From assembly GCA_030527065.1 (NCBI GenBank), contig JAUNBO010000001.1:26338-41783 (forward strand): a stretch of DNA of 15,446 nucleotides. Direction: 5' to 3'. A program made the translations under genes and the position numbers. This stretch comes from Bacillota bacterium. GTDB lineage: Bacteria > Bacillota > Clostridia > Peptostreptococcales > Anaerovoracaceae. Of this stretch, positions 1 through 7,551 are shown piece after piece (positions within the stretch are counted from its first letter, which is position 1; the number at the start of each line of letters is the position of its first letter). Below the pieces are notes generated by a model that was not told the origin of the DNA, searched no databases, and saw nothing but the letters and a program-made list of their open reading frames with translations.

Positions 1-2
1 AG

Positions 3-131
3 AGCGTCGCCTTTGCCCTCACCTACCGGGCGCCGGACCGGACTCTCACCGACGAAGAGGTGGTGAAGGTCCACGACGGGGTCCTGGCGGCGCTCCGGGA
101 AAGGTTCAGCGCCGTTTTACGGGAGCAGTAG
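3..131 (+). CDS. pheT: Phenylalanyl-tRNA synthetase beta subunit, C-terminal end (partial)
   Basis: The reading frame is open from the left edge to a TAG at 129-131 and encodes about 42 residues. It begins SVAFALTYRAPDRTLTDEEV, which is the end of the ferredoxin-fold anticodon-binding (FDX-ACB) domain that closes bacterial PheT; the run SLTYRAPDRTLTDEEV is characteristic of that family. PheT partners PheS in the heterotetrameric enzyme that charges tRNA-Phe, and the FDX-ACB domain contacts the tRNA anticodon stem. The gene continues off the left edge, so the catalytic-like and editing domains cannot be checked. The next gene, zapA, starts 51 bp downstream, and pheT followed by zapA and mutS2 is a familiar order in Clostridia. 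The identification rests on a short but distinctive piece. Confidence 0.88.
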   Translation, partial: SVAFALTYRAPDRTLTDEEVVKVHDGVLAALRERFSAVLREQ

Positions 132-182
132 GGTCTTGCCACTCCCACTTCTGGCGTACAATCGATGAGGAAGGAGCCAAAG

Positions 183-803
183 ATGGAAGAGAAAAACAGA
201 GTCACCGTGAAGATCTACGGGCAGGAATACACCATAGCCGGAGAGAAGAGCCGGGATCACATCATGCGGGTGGCGGATTACGTGGATGAAAAGATGAAGA
301 CGGCGGAGGGGATCGTCCCTTCCGGCTTCGCCTCGTCTCTGGCGGTCCTGGCCGCCATCAACGTGGCCGACGAGTACTTCAGTCTTATAGAGACCCTCCG
401 GGAGCTGCAGGCCAGGAACCAGGAGCTGGAAAAGGACGCCCGGCACTATGTGCAGCTTTGGGACGAGGCGAAAAAGAACTTCATACAATACAAAGAGGAC
501 GCCCAGAGCAGCCTGAACCAGAAGGACGAGCTGCAGCAGCAGCTGAGCCGCCAGGCCATGGAGAAGCGGGACCTGCAGGAAAGGTGCCGGGAGCTGGAGC
601 AGCGCTGCGAAAGCCTGAAGCGGCGGAACGAAGACCTGCTCCGCAGGGTGGAGGCCCAGGAGGAGGACCGGGAGTCCGGCGCAGCCCAGGTGATGGAGCT
701 GGAAAATAAGTGCAGGGAAATAGAAGCCAATTTCTTCGATTTGCAGATGGAGAACATCCAGCTCAAAGGGGAATTGGAAAGATACAAAAAGATTGTAGAA
801 TAG
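183..803 (+). CDS. zapA: Cell division protein ZapA with a long coiled-coil tail
   Basis: The product is 206 residues. Residues 1-75 form a ZapA domain (N-terminal VTVKIYGQEYTIAGEKS, then the VADYVDEKM helix and the ASSLAVLAAINVADEYFSL helix). ZapA binds FtsZ and promotes protofilament bundling at the division site in the cytoplasm. From about residue 76 to the end the sequence is almost continuous charged heptad-like helix rich in Glu, Arg, Gln and Leu, a predicted coiled coil far longer than in the 85-residue Bacillus or 109-residue Escherichia proteins. I chose ATG 183 because GGAAGGAG at 169-175 lies 7 nt upstream of it; the earlier in-frame ATG at 165 has no such site and overlaps that Shine-Dalgarno region. 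It ends with TAG at 801-803, 6 bp before mutS2, so the two are probably translated together. The domain is confidently identified; the role of the long tail is not known to me. Confidence 0.85.
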   Translation: MEEKNRVTVKIYGQEYTIAGEKSRDHIMRVADYVDEKMKTAEGIVPSGFASSLAVLAAINVADEYFSLIETLRELQARNQELEKDARHYVQLWDEAKKNFIQYKEDAQSSLNQKDELQQQLSRQAMEKRDLQERCRELEQRCESLKRRNEDLLRRVEAQEEDRESGAAQVMELENKCREIEANFFDLQMENIQLKGELERYKKIVE

Positions 804-809
804 AGAATC

Positions 810-3185
810 ATGAATCAAAAGGCATACCGGGTCCTGGAATACAATAAAATAAAGGAATTGCTGCGGCAGGAGGCATCCTCCTCCCTGACCGGGAGCCGGA
901 TACAGGAGCTGAGGCCCAGGACGGAGGCCCGGGAGATCCGGGAGCTGACGGCGGAGACCACAGAGGCGGTGGCGGTGATCATGGCCAAGGGGGCTCTGCC
1001 CCTGGGGGGCTTTTACGACGTGGCCGGCTGGGCCCACCTGGCGCAGAAGGGCGGCTGCCTCACCATGAAGCAGCTTCTGGAGATTTTATATAATTTGCAG
1101 GCTGCACGCCATGCGGCCCGGTTCTTGCAAAATGACCTGCCGGAGCTGCCCATCATAAAGGGGCTGGCGGAGGTCATCAGCATCCAGCGGAGCCTGGAGG
1201 AAGAGATAGACCGCTGCATCCTTTCGGAGGAAGAGATGGCCGACGGGGCCAGCGGACAGCTCCGGGACATCCGGCGGCGGATCGGGAGGCAGAACGAAAA
1301 CATCCGCAGCCGCCTCAACAGCATCCTGGGCTCTTCCGAAAACCGGACGCTGCTCCAGGACGCCATCGTCACCATGAGGCAGGGCCGTTATGTCATTCCC
1401 GTGAAACAGGAACACAGAAACCGCTTTCCCGGCATCGTCCACGACCAGTCGGCTACGGGTGCCACTCTTTTTATAGAGCCCCAGGCCATAGTGAACATGA
1501 ACAACGAGCTGCGGGAGCTGGAGCTGGCGGAGAAGCAGGAGATGCAGAGGATACTGGAGGAGCTTTCCGGCCAGGTGGCCCAGGGCGCCGACGGCATCAT
1601 CAACAACCAGAAGATCCTGGTGGAGCTGGATTACATCTTTGCCAAGGGCAAGCTTTCCGTGAAGATGAAGGGGGCGCCGGCGGCGGTGAACGCCGGGGGA
1701 TATCTGAGGATACGCAACGGACGCCATCCCCTCATAGACCCGGAGAAGGTGGTCCCGGTTTCCGTGAGCCTGGGCAGGGAGTACCGCACTCTGGTAGTGA
1801 CGGGACCCAATACGGGGGGCAAGACCGTCACCCTCAAGACCGTGGGGCTCTTTGCCCTGATGGCCCAGTCCGGGCTCCATCTGCCGGCGGGGGACGGGAC
1901 GGAAATGCCGGTGTTCTCCAAGGTCTTTGCGGACATCGGCGACGAGCAGAGCATAGAGCAGAGCCTGTCCACCTTTTCCTCTCACATGGGAAACATAGTG
2001 GAGATATTGCAGGAGGCGGACGGGGACACTCTGGTGCTGCTGGATGAGCTGGGAGCGGGAACGGACCCCACCGAGGGAGCGGCTCTGGCCATTTCCATCC
2101 TGGAGCATCTGAACCGGCTGGGGGCCGCCACCATGGCCACCACCCACTATACGGAACTGAAAAAATATGCCGTGGCCACCCCGGGAGTGGAGAACGCTTC
2201 CATGGAGTTCAATGTGGAAACCCTCTCGCCCACCTACCGCCTCAGCATAGGCGCTCCCGGGCGCTCCAACGCTTTTGAGATTTCCCGGAAGCTGGGGCTC
2301 CGGGAAGACATCATAGAGCGGGCAAAGGGCCATCTGGACCGGGAGGACATCGCCTTTGAGGACGTGATCTCTTCCATAGAAGAGGACAGGAGGACCGCAG
2401 AAGAGGAACGGGACGAGGCCATCGCCCTGAACCTGGAGATGAAGAAGCGGCGGGAGGCGCTGGAACGGCAGGAAGAAAAGCTGGCGGCCCAAAAGGAGCG
2501 CATCCTGGAAAAGGCCCGGGAGGAAGCAAAGGAACTGATCCGGGAGACCAAGGAGCTGGCGGACCAGGTGCAGAGGGAATTGCGGGAGCTGGAAAAGTAC
2601 GGGGATCCCCGGGAGCGGAACCGGAAGCAGGAAGCCCTCAGAAAGCAGATCCGGGAAGTCTCCGGCAGATACAGGCCGGAGCCCGCCGCAACAGAAAACC
2701 TCCATCCCGTGGACCCCGGACAGCTGAAGGTAGGCGACCGGGTGCGCATTTTGTCCCTGGACCAGAAGGGGAGAGTGCTTTCCCTGCCGGACGAAAGAGG
2801 AGAGCTCACCATCCAGGCGGGCAAGGTGAAGATAAACGCAAAATTGGAGAACGTTTCCAAAATCGAAGGAAATCCTTCAGGCGAAAAGGGGAAAGGGCAG
2901 GGCCAGCACAGCGGCAGCCTTTCCCGGGGCAAGGTCCTCAGCGTTTCCCCCACCTTCAACGTGGTGGGCAGGGTGCTGGACGATGCGCTGATGGAGGTGG
3001 ACAAATACCTGGACGACGCCTTTGTGGCGGGCCTGAAGGAAGTGACGGTGATCCACGGCCGGGGCGCAGGCATTTTGAGGGAAGGACTGCAAAATATGTT
3101 CCGCAGCCATAAACACGTGGACGGATGGCGCAAAGGTGCGTATAATGAGGGGGGCGACGGCGTCACGGTGGTGAAGCTGAAATAG
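810..3185 (+). CDS. mutS2: MutS2 / RqcU ATPase with C-terminal Smr domain
   Basis: The product has 791 residues, close to the usual 780-790 of the family. It has the MutS2 layout: an N-terminal core without the mismatch-recognition domain, a MutS-type ABC ATPase with Walker A GPNTGGKT at residues 332-339 and Walker B LLDELGAGTDPTEG with D412/E413, a long charged coiled coil (roughly 515-630), a KOW-like segment (about 665-700) and a C-terminal Smr domain (about 715-791) with the HGRGAG motif at H749. In Bacillus subtilis MutS2 (RqcU) splits collided ribosomes and feeds the RQC pathway; in other bacteria it is linked to suppression of recombination. The Smr domain here reads FNVVG where the nuclease motif LDLR is found in some homologues. 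The ATG follows the zapA stop by 6 bp with only a weak ribosome site, suggesting translational coupling. Confidence 0.95.
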   Translation: MNQKAYRVLEYNKIKELLRQEASSSLTGSRIQELRPRTEAREIRELTAETTEAVAVIMAKGALPLGGFYDVAGWAHLAQKGGCLTMKQLLEILYNLQAARHAARFLQNDLPELPIIKGLAEVISIQRSLEEEIDRCILSEEEMADGASGQLRDIRRRIGRQNENIRSRLNSILGSSENRTLLQDAIVTMRQGRYVIPVKQEHRNRFPGIVHDQSATGATLFIEPQAIVNMNNELRELELAEKQEMQRILEELSGQVAQGADGIINNQKILVELDYIFAKGKLSVKMKGAPAAVNAGGYLRIRNGRHPLIDPEKVVPVSVSLGREYRTLVVTGPNTGGKTVTLKTVGLFALMAQSGLHLPAGDGTEMPVFSKVFADIGDEQSIEQSLSTFSSHMGNIVEILQEADGDTLVLLDELGAGTDPTEGAALAISILEHLNRLGAATMATTHYTELKKYAVATPGVENASMEFNVETLSPTYRLSIGAPGRSNAFEISRKLGLREDIIERAKGHLDREDIAFEDVISSIEEDRRTAEEERDEAIALNLEMKKRREALERQEEKLAAQKERILEKAREEAKELIRETKELADQVQRELRELEKYGDPRERNRKQEALRKQIREVSGRYRPEPAATENLHPVDPGQLKVGDRVRILSLDQKGRVLSLPDERGELTIQAGKVKINAKLENVSKIEGNPSGEKGKGQGQHSGSLSRGKVLSVSPTFNVVGRVLDDALMEVDKYLDDAFVAGLKEVTVIHGRGAGILREGLQNMFRSHKHVDGWRKGAYNEGGDGVTVVKLK

Positions 3186-3225
3186 AGCGGCTCCCGCTGC
3201 GGCGGACGAAGAGAAGGAGACGGCC

Positions 3226-3660
3226 ATGTATCTGGTAAGCGCCTGCCTGTTGGGCGAAAACTGCAAATACAGCGGCGGCAACAACCGCAGCCCGGCGGTG
3301 GAGGAGTTTCTGAAGGGCCGGGAATATATGGCCCTCTGCCCGGAGGAACTGGGGGGATTTCCCACTCCCCGCCCCCCCTGTGAGATCAGGGAAGGACGGG
3401 TGTTCCGGCCGGACGGAGAGGACGTTACCGAAGGCTTTCGCCGGGGAGCGGAGGAAGCCTGGAAGCTGGTCCGGCGAAGGTGCGAAGAAACAGGAGAGGA
3501 GATAGAGCTGGCCATCCTGAAAGAGGGCAGCCCCTCCTGCGGCTGCCGCCGCATTTACGACGGCAGCTTCTCCGGGACAAAGATACCCGGACAGGGATTT
3601 TTTGCCGCCCGGCTCAGGGAAAACGGCATAGAGGTCATATCGGAAGAAGAAGTGAAATGA
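3226..3660 (+). CDS. DUF523 / TudS-like iron-sulfur protein
   Basis: This 144-residue protein belongs to the DUF523 family. It has the diagnostic N-terminal SACLLGENCKYSGG (C7, C13), the ALCPEELGGFPTPRPPCEI block (C38, C52) and the LKEGSPSCGC block (C105, C107). It spans the DUF523 domain alone, without the DUF1722 extension found in some proteins. Characterised members (TudS, 2-thiouracil desulfidase) bind a [4Fe-4S] cluster through three conserved cysteines and use the open iron to remove sulfur from thiouracil; I infer that C7 or C13, C38 and C105 could serve this role but cannot align them precisely here. AAGGAG lies 7-8 nt before the ATG. It sits 40 bp after mutS2 and 51 bp before argS, in a run of translation-related genes. 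The family call is firm, the substrate is not. Confidence 0.88.
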   Translation: MYLVSACLLGENCKYSGGNNRSPAVEEFLKGREYMALCPEELGGFPTPRPPCEIREGRVFRPDGEDVTEGFRRGAEEAWKLVRRRCEETGEEIELAILKEGSPSCGCRRIYDGSFSGTKIPGQGFFAARLRENGIEVISEEEVK

Positions 3661-3711
3661 CGGGCTGAGGCGGCCTTTCCGCCGGCAGCCGGGAAATATA
3701 CGGAGGACAAA

Positions 3712-5436
3712 ATGGCAATGACAGATTTCAAAACGCAGATCGCAGAGCTTTTAAGCCAGCAGGTGGAGGGGCTGACCCGGGAAGAGATCCGGGCCATGCT
3801 GGAGATCCCCCCGGAAATGTCCATGGGAGACTATGCCTTTCCCTGTTTCCGTCTGGCAAAGCTCATGAGGAAGGCTCCCAACCAGATCGCCAAAAGCATA
3901 GCGGAAAGCCTCGGAAACCAGGCGCTTTTCGATAAGGTGGAGCCGGTGAACGCCTATGTGAACATGTTCCTTTCCAGAAGCCTGTTCATGAAGGACGTGG
4001 TCCTTGCAGTGGCGGAAACGGGAGAGGACTACGGCAGGAGCCAGGTGGGCCGGGGCCGGAAGGTCCTGGTGGAGTACTCCTCCCCCAACATCGCCAAGCC
4101 CTTCCACATCGGCCACATCCGCACCACGGTCATCGGCAATTCCATTTACAAAATATACGATTTCCTCGGATACGATACCGTCCGCATCAACCATCTGGGA
4201 GACTACGGGACCCAGTTCGGCAAGATGATAGTGGCTTACCGGCGCTGGGGGAACAGGGAGGACGTTCAGAGGGAGCCCATAAAGACCCTTCTGAGCTATT
4301 ATACCAAATTCCATGAGGAAGCGGAGAAGGACCCCTCTCTGGACGACGAGGCCAGAGCCGCCTTCACCGCTCTGGAAAACGGTGCGGAAGAAGAGCTGGC
4401 CCTGTGGCAGTGGTTCCGGGACGAAAGCCTGAAGGAATTCAGCCGGGTCTATCAGATCCTGGGCATCGAATTCGATTCCTTTGCCGGAGAGAGCTTCTAT
4501 TCGGATAAAATGCCCCGGGTGGTGGAGCTGCTGAAGGAAAAGGCGCTGCTGCAGGAGTCGGAGGGAGCCCGAATCGTGGACCTGACCCCTTACGGGCTTA
4601 CGGCGGCCCTCATCACCAAGAAGGACGGCTCCACCCTCTACATCACCAGGGACATCGCCGCAGCCATCTACCGGAAGGAGCATTATGACTTCTATAAGAA
4701 TCTTTACGTGGTGGGAAGCCAGCAGAACCTGCACTTCCAGCAGTGGATAAAGATTCTGGAGCTGATGGGCTTCGATTGGGCCGCAGACTGCGTCCACATC
4801 GGCTTCGGCATGGTGAGTCTGGAAGACGGGACTCTCTCCACCCGCCAGGGCCGGGTGGTGTTCCTGGAGGAAGTGCTGCGCCGGGCGGTGGAAAAGACCC
4901 GGGAGATCATTTTAGAGAAGAACGTGAACACGGACAGCGTGGATGTAACGGCCAGGCAGGTGGGCATAGGGGCGGTGATCTTCAACGAGCTTTCCAACAG
5001 CCGCATAAAGGACTATGTTTTTTCCTGGGATAAGGTGCTGAATTTCGACGGGGAAACAGGGCCTTACGTCCAGTACACCCACGCCAGGGCGGGAAGCGTC
5101 CTGAGAAACGGGGGACAGGCGGCGGAGCAGGCGCTGGCGGCAGCGGGGCAGGCGGACACTTCCTTCCTCACCGATGACGACGCCTACGAGCTGGGCCGCC
5201 TCATCTACCGCTTCCCGGAGGTGATCCTGGAGGCGGCGGAAAAGTACGAGCCCTCCATGATCACCCGCCACGTTGTGGACGTGGCCCAGAGCTTCAACCG
5301 CTTCTATCATAACCAGCACATCTTAGTGGAGGACGAGGCGGAAAAACAGGCCAGGCTTCTTCTCACCTATGCCGCCAAGCAGACCATCAAAAACGGCTTG
5401 AAGCTTCTGGGCATGGAAGTGCCGGAGCGGATGTAG
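3712..5436 (+). CDS. argS: Arginyl-tRNA synthetase
   Basis: This 574-residue class Ia synthetase attaches arginine to tRNA-Arg with ATP in the cytoplasm. An N-terminal Add-1-like tRNA-binding domain occupies about residues 1-110, followed by the Rossmann catalytic core with SSPNIAKPFHIGHIRTT (HIGH motif H132-H135). The KMSKS-equivalent loop is LEDGTLSTRQGRVV (T374-R381); its first lysine is absent, as in many ArgRS. GPYVQYTHARAGSVLR and a C-terminal helical DALR anticodon-binding domain complete it. The start ATG 3712 has CGGAGG 6 nt upstream; a second ATG two codons later is less well placed. Length matches the family. Before it lies a small GGCGG/CCGCC hairpin (about 3670-3683), probably incidental. 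The radical SAM gene begins 9 bp after the stop. Confidence 0.97.
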   Translation: MAMTDFKTQIAELLSQQVEGLTREEIRAMLEIPPEMSMGDYAFPCFRLAKLMRKAPNQIAKSIAESLGNQALFDKVEPVNAYVNMFLSRSLFMKDVVLAVAETGEDYGRSQVGRGRKVLVEYSSPNIAKPFHIGHIRTTVIGNSIYKIYDFLGYDTVRINHLGDYGTQFGKMIVAYRRWGNREDVQREPIKTLLSYYTKFHEEAEKDPSLDDEARAAFTALENGAEEELALWQWFRDESLKEFSRVYQILGIEFDSFAGESFYSDKMPRVVELLKEKALLQESEGARIVDLTPYGLTAALITKKDGSTLYITRDIAAAIYRKEHYDFYKNLYVVGSQQNLHFQQWIKILELMGFDWAADCVHIGFGMVSLEDGTLSTRQGRVVFLEEVLRRAVEKTREIILEKNVNTDSVDVTARQVGIGAVIFNELSNSRIKDYVFSWDKVLNFDGETGPYVQYTHARAGSVLRNGGQAAEQALAAAGQADTSFLTDDDAYELGRLIYRFPEVILEAAEKYEPSMITRHVVDVAQSFNRFYHNQHILVEDEAEKQARLLLTYAAKQTIKNGLKLLGMEVPERM

Positions 5437-5445
5437 GGAACGGCC

Positions 5446-6318
5446 ATGCGATACGAAGGAATGGTCTACCGGCCTCCCAGCGAGGCCTACAGTCTCATCG
5501 TGCAGGTCACCATAGGCTGCGCACATAACCGCTGCACCTTCTGCGGCATGTATAAGGATAAGAAATTCCGGGTACGCCCGGCGGAGGAAGTGGCGGCGGA
5601 TCTGCAGTGGGCCAGGGACCGCTATCCCAGGGTGGAGAAGATCTTCCTGGCGGACGGGGACGCCCTGGTGCTGCCTGCGGAAAAGCTGCTGTTCCTGCTG
5701 GATAAGATACGGGAGCTTTTCCCGGAGTGCCGGCGGGTGGGAGTCTACGGCTCCCCGAAGGATATCCTGCGAAAGACCCCCGGGGAATTGCAGGCCCTCA
5801 GAGAGGCTGGTATGGGCATCGTCTATGTAGGGGCGGAATCCGGCAGCGACAAGGTGCTGAAGGACGTCTGCAAAGGGGCCACGGCGGAAGAACTGATTGA
5901 GGCCGTCCGGAAGGCTGAGGACGCCGGCTGCCCCGCTTCCGTCACCTTCATCTCCGGTCTTGCGGGGCAGGAGGGCTGGGAGGACCATGCCAGGGAAAGC
6001 GGCAAGATGATCAGCGCCATGGAGCCCTCCTATGCCAGCCTGCTGACCCTGATGGTGGAGCCGGGCACTCCTTTGGAACGGGATCTGGCGGAAGGCCGCT
6101 TCCGGCTTCTGACGCCGGAGCAGGTGCTGGAGGAAACGGCCCTGCTTCTGGAAAACGTCTGTTTGCAGAAGGAGTGCGTCTTCCGCAGCAACCACGCCTC
6201 CAATTACTTTTCCTTAAGGGGGACTCTGCCTCAGGATAAAGAGCTGCTGCTGGGCCAGCTTCAGGAAGCCCGCCGGCACAGGGGCATGCTCAAGGACGAA
6301 TGGCAGCGGATGCTGTAA
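5446..6318 (+). CDS. Radical SAM protein, YgiQ-like COG1032 type, function unknown
   Basis: The product is 290 residues. After an N-terminal YRPPSEAYSLIVQVTIGC block it carries a cysteine motif C25-x4-C30-x2-C33 (GCAHNRCTFC), which would bind the [4Fe-4S] cluster used to cleave S-adenosylmethionine. The spacing is x4 and x2, not the usual x3 and x2. Downstream are barrel motifs: FLADGDALVL (about 66-75), YGSPKDIL, the glycine-rich VYVGAESGSDKVL (about 127-139) and TFISGLAGQEGWEDH. The C-terminal SNHASNYFSLRGTLPQDKE is typical of a clostridial group related to YgiQ/COG1032, sometimes mislabelled coproporphyrinogen oxidase. No cobalamin domain or extra Fe-S cluster motif is evident. It starts 9 bp after argS with only AGGGA near the start, so coupling to argS is likely. 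I do not know its substrate. Confidence 0.85.
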   Translation: MRYEGMVYRPPSEAYSLIVQVTIGCAHNRCTFCGMYKDKKFRVRPAEEVAADLQWARDRYPRVEKIFLADGDALVLPAEKLLFLLDKIRELFPECRRVGVYGSPKDILRKTPGELQALREAGMGIVYVGAESGSDKVLKDVCKGATAEELIEAVRKAEDAGCPASVTFISGLAGQEGWEDHARESGKMISAMEPSYASLLTLMVEPGTPLERDLAEGRFRLLTPEQVLEETALLLENVCLQKECVFRSNHASNYFSLRGTLPQDKELLLGQLQEARRHRGMLKDEWQRML

Positions 6319-6368
6319 ACGCCGGAGGCCCACAGCCTCACAAAAATAATCAAAGGATGGGAACTGCA

Positions 6369-7547
6369 ATGGCCATGAAACGATTGGAAAAAACCGTAGA
6401 GGAACGGCGCAAAGGCGCAGGGGGGAGCGAGCCGGAAAAGGAAGGCAAGCTCTGCTATTTTGAAGACGAAGACCCGGAAGCCCTGGCTCTTCTGGAAGAG
6501 GAAGAAACGGAGGTGGACGAAGGCTCCCTGCGTTTCTTCGGACAGAGAGAGGACCGGGTGGGAAAGTATTTCAAAAAATATCTGAAGGATTTCGTCTTTG
6601 ACGAATTCTCTCCCCGCTTTCTGGCCGCCAATCCGAAAATCGCCTTTATGTCAGGGGTCCCCATTCCTCTGAGGAAGGTGGATGCGGAAGCCTTTCGCCG
6701 CGGAGAGGGAGTGGAAAACCGGGTCCTGGCGGAGAACATGGCCTGGGTCCTGGGGGCCGACCCCAAATTCCGCTATAACGAAATGTATGTGAAATACATC
6801 ACCACCTACTTCAATGTGAAGGGGGCGGAGGGCTTTTTGAAGGAAGGCCGGGATGAGGCGGAAAAAGAGGAATTTGACGCTGCCGCCATCCACCTGCGGG
6901 CGTCCATGATGATCGTCCCCAACAGCTTCCACACCATTTACAGCTATGCCCGGGTCTGCCGGGAGCAGTATCTGAAGAGCAACAACCCGGAGTACATAGG
7001 ACGGTTCAAGGCGGAATCCATAGATTACTTTGAGCTGCTTACGGAGGTGAAGCCCAACTTTGCCTACGGCTACTATTACCTGGGCTTCGGCTACCTGAAC
7101 ATGGGCCTTTACACAAAGGCGTACATGACCTGGGAGCTGTTTCTGAAATACAGCCGAAGCATGAAGGACAAGAAAGAGATACGGACGAAGCAAAAGGATC
7201 TGGAGCACCCCATGGCCATAGAGGCCGGCTGCAATTCCGTGATGGCGGGACGCTGGCGGGAGGGCCTCCAGACCCTGGAGCCCTACACAAAGACCTCATA
7301 CAAAGACTGGTGGCCCCTGTCCTACTATCTGGGGGTGAGCTACCGGCGGCTGGGCAGCGAGGACCGGGCTCTGGAAAGCTTCCGCCGGGTGCTGGAGCTG
7401 AATCCCTCCCATCTGGAAACCATGGAGGAGCTGGTGCAGATCTACCGGGAACGGGGAGACGGAGAAGGCGAGAGCAAATACAAGAAGAAAATAGAGCTGA
7501 TCAAAAAGCAGCTTTCCAAGGCCAACCGGAATACGGAGGAGGAATGA
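6369..7547 (+). CDS. Tetratricopeptide-repeat protein of unknown function
   Basis: The product is 392 residues from ATG 6369. Residues 1-60 are very charged and probably disordered (EDEDPEALALLEEEETEVDE); no signal peptide or membrane segment is visible, so it is likely cytoplasmic. The rest is helical, with TPR-like pairs around residues 165-205 (AAAIHLRASMMIVPNSFHTI), 232-262 (YGYYYLGFGYLNMGLYTKAY) and 314-348 (YYLGVSYRRLGSEDRALESF), the last ending LELNPSH, a classic TPR turn. TPR folds bind proteins or peptides. The reading frame extends upstream to 6300 inside the radical SAM gene, but only AAAGGA at 6352-6357 gives a plausible ribosome site, favouring 6369 (or 6375). It ends 4 bp before the iorA start, and its last codons hold the iorA Shine-Dalgarno sequence, so it is translated with iorAB. 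Its job there is unknown. Confidence 0.7.
   Translation: MAMKRLEKTVEERRKGAGGSEPEKEGKLCYFEDEDPEALALLEEEETEVDEGSLRFFGQREDRVGKYFKKYLKDFVFDEFSPRFLAANPKIAFMSGVPIPLRKVDAEAFRRGEGVENRVLAENMAWVLGADPKFRYNEMYVKYITTYFNVKGAEGFLKEGRDEAEKEEFDAAAIHLRASMMIVPNSFHTIYSYARVCREQYLKSNNPEYIGRFKAESIDYFELLTEVKPNFAYGYYYLGFGYLNMGLYTKAYMTWELFLKYSRSMKDKKEIRTKQKDLEHPMAIEAGCNSVMAGRWREGLQTLEPYTKTSYKDWWPLSYYLGVSYRRLGSEDRALESFRRVLELNPSHLETMEELVQIYRERGDGEGESKYKKKIELIKKQLSKANRNTEEE
7537..7542 (+). promoter_or_regulatory. Ribosome binding site that selects the GTG start of iorA
   Basis: AGGAGG lies in the last codons of the TPR gene, 9 nt before GTG 7552. The next in-frame ATG (7564) would be 21 nt away, so the GTG is the likely start, giving an N-terminus of MKQLMTGNEA. 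Confidence 0.75.
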
Positions 7548-7551
7548 AGAA

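Noticed and set aside
136..162. Promoter-like TTGCCA and TACAAT before zapA
   Set aside because: The spacer is only 15 bp and transcription would start at the zapA ribosome site, leaving no usable leader.
1086..2705. A 539-codon open frame on the minus strand inside mutS2
   Set aside because: MutS2 has all its motifs on the other strand; no ribosome site or recognisable domain here.
3188..3198. GCGG/CCGC inverted repeat between mutS2 and the DUF523 gene
   Set aside because: Four pairs in GC-rich DNA are expected by chance.
3751..4797. A 348-codon open frame on the minus strand inside argS
   Set aside because: ArgS is certain; this is its antisense shadow.
6325..6339. Small hairpin GAGGC/GCCTC followed by an A-rich run, between the radical SAM and TPR genes
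   Set aside because: Only five pairs and no T run; too weak to call a terminator or attenuator.
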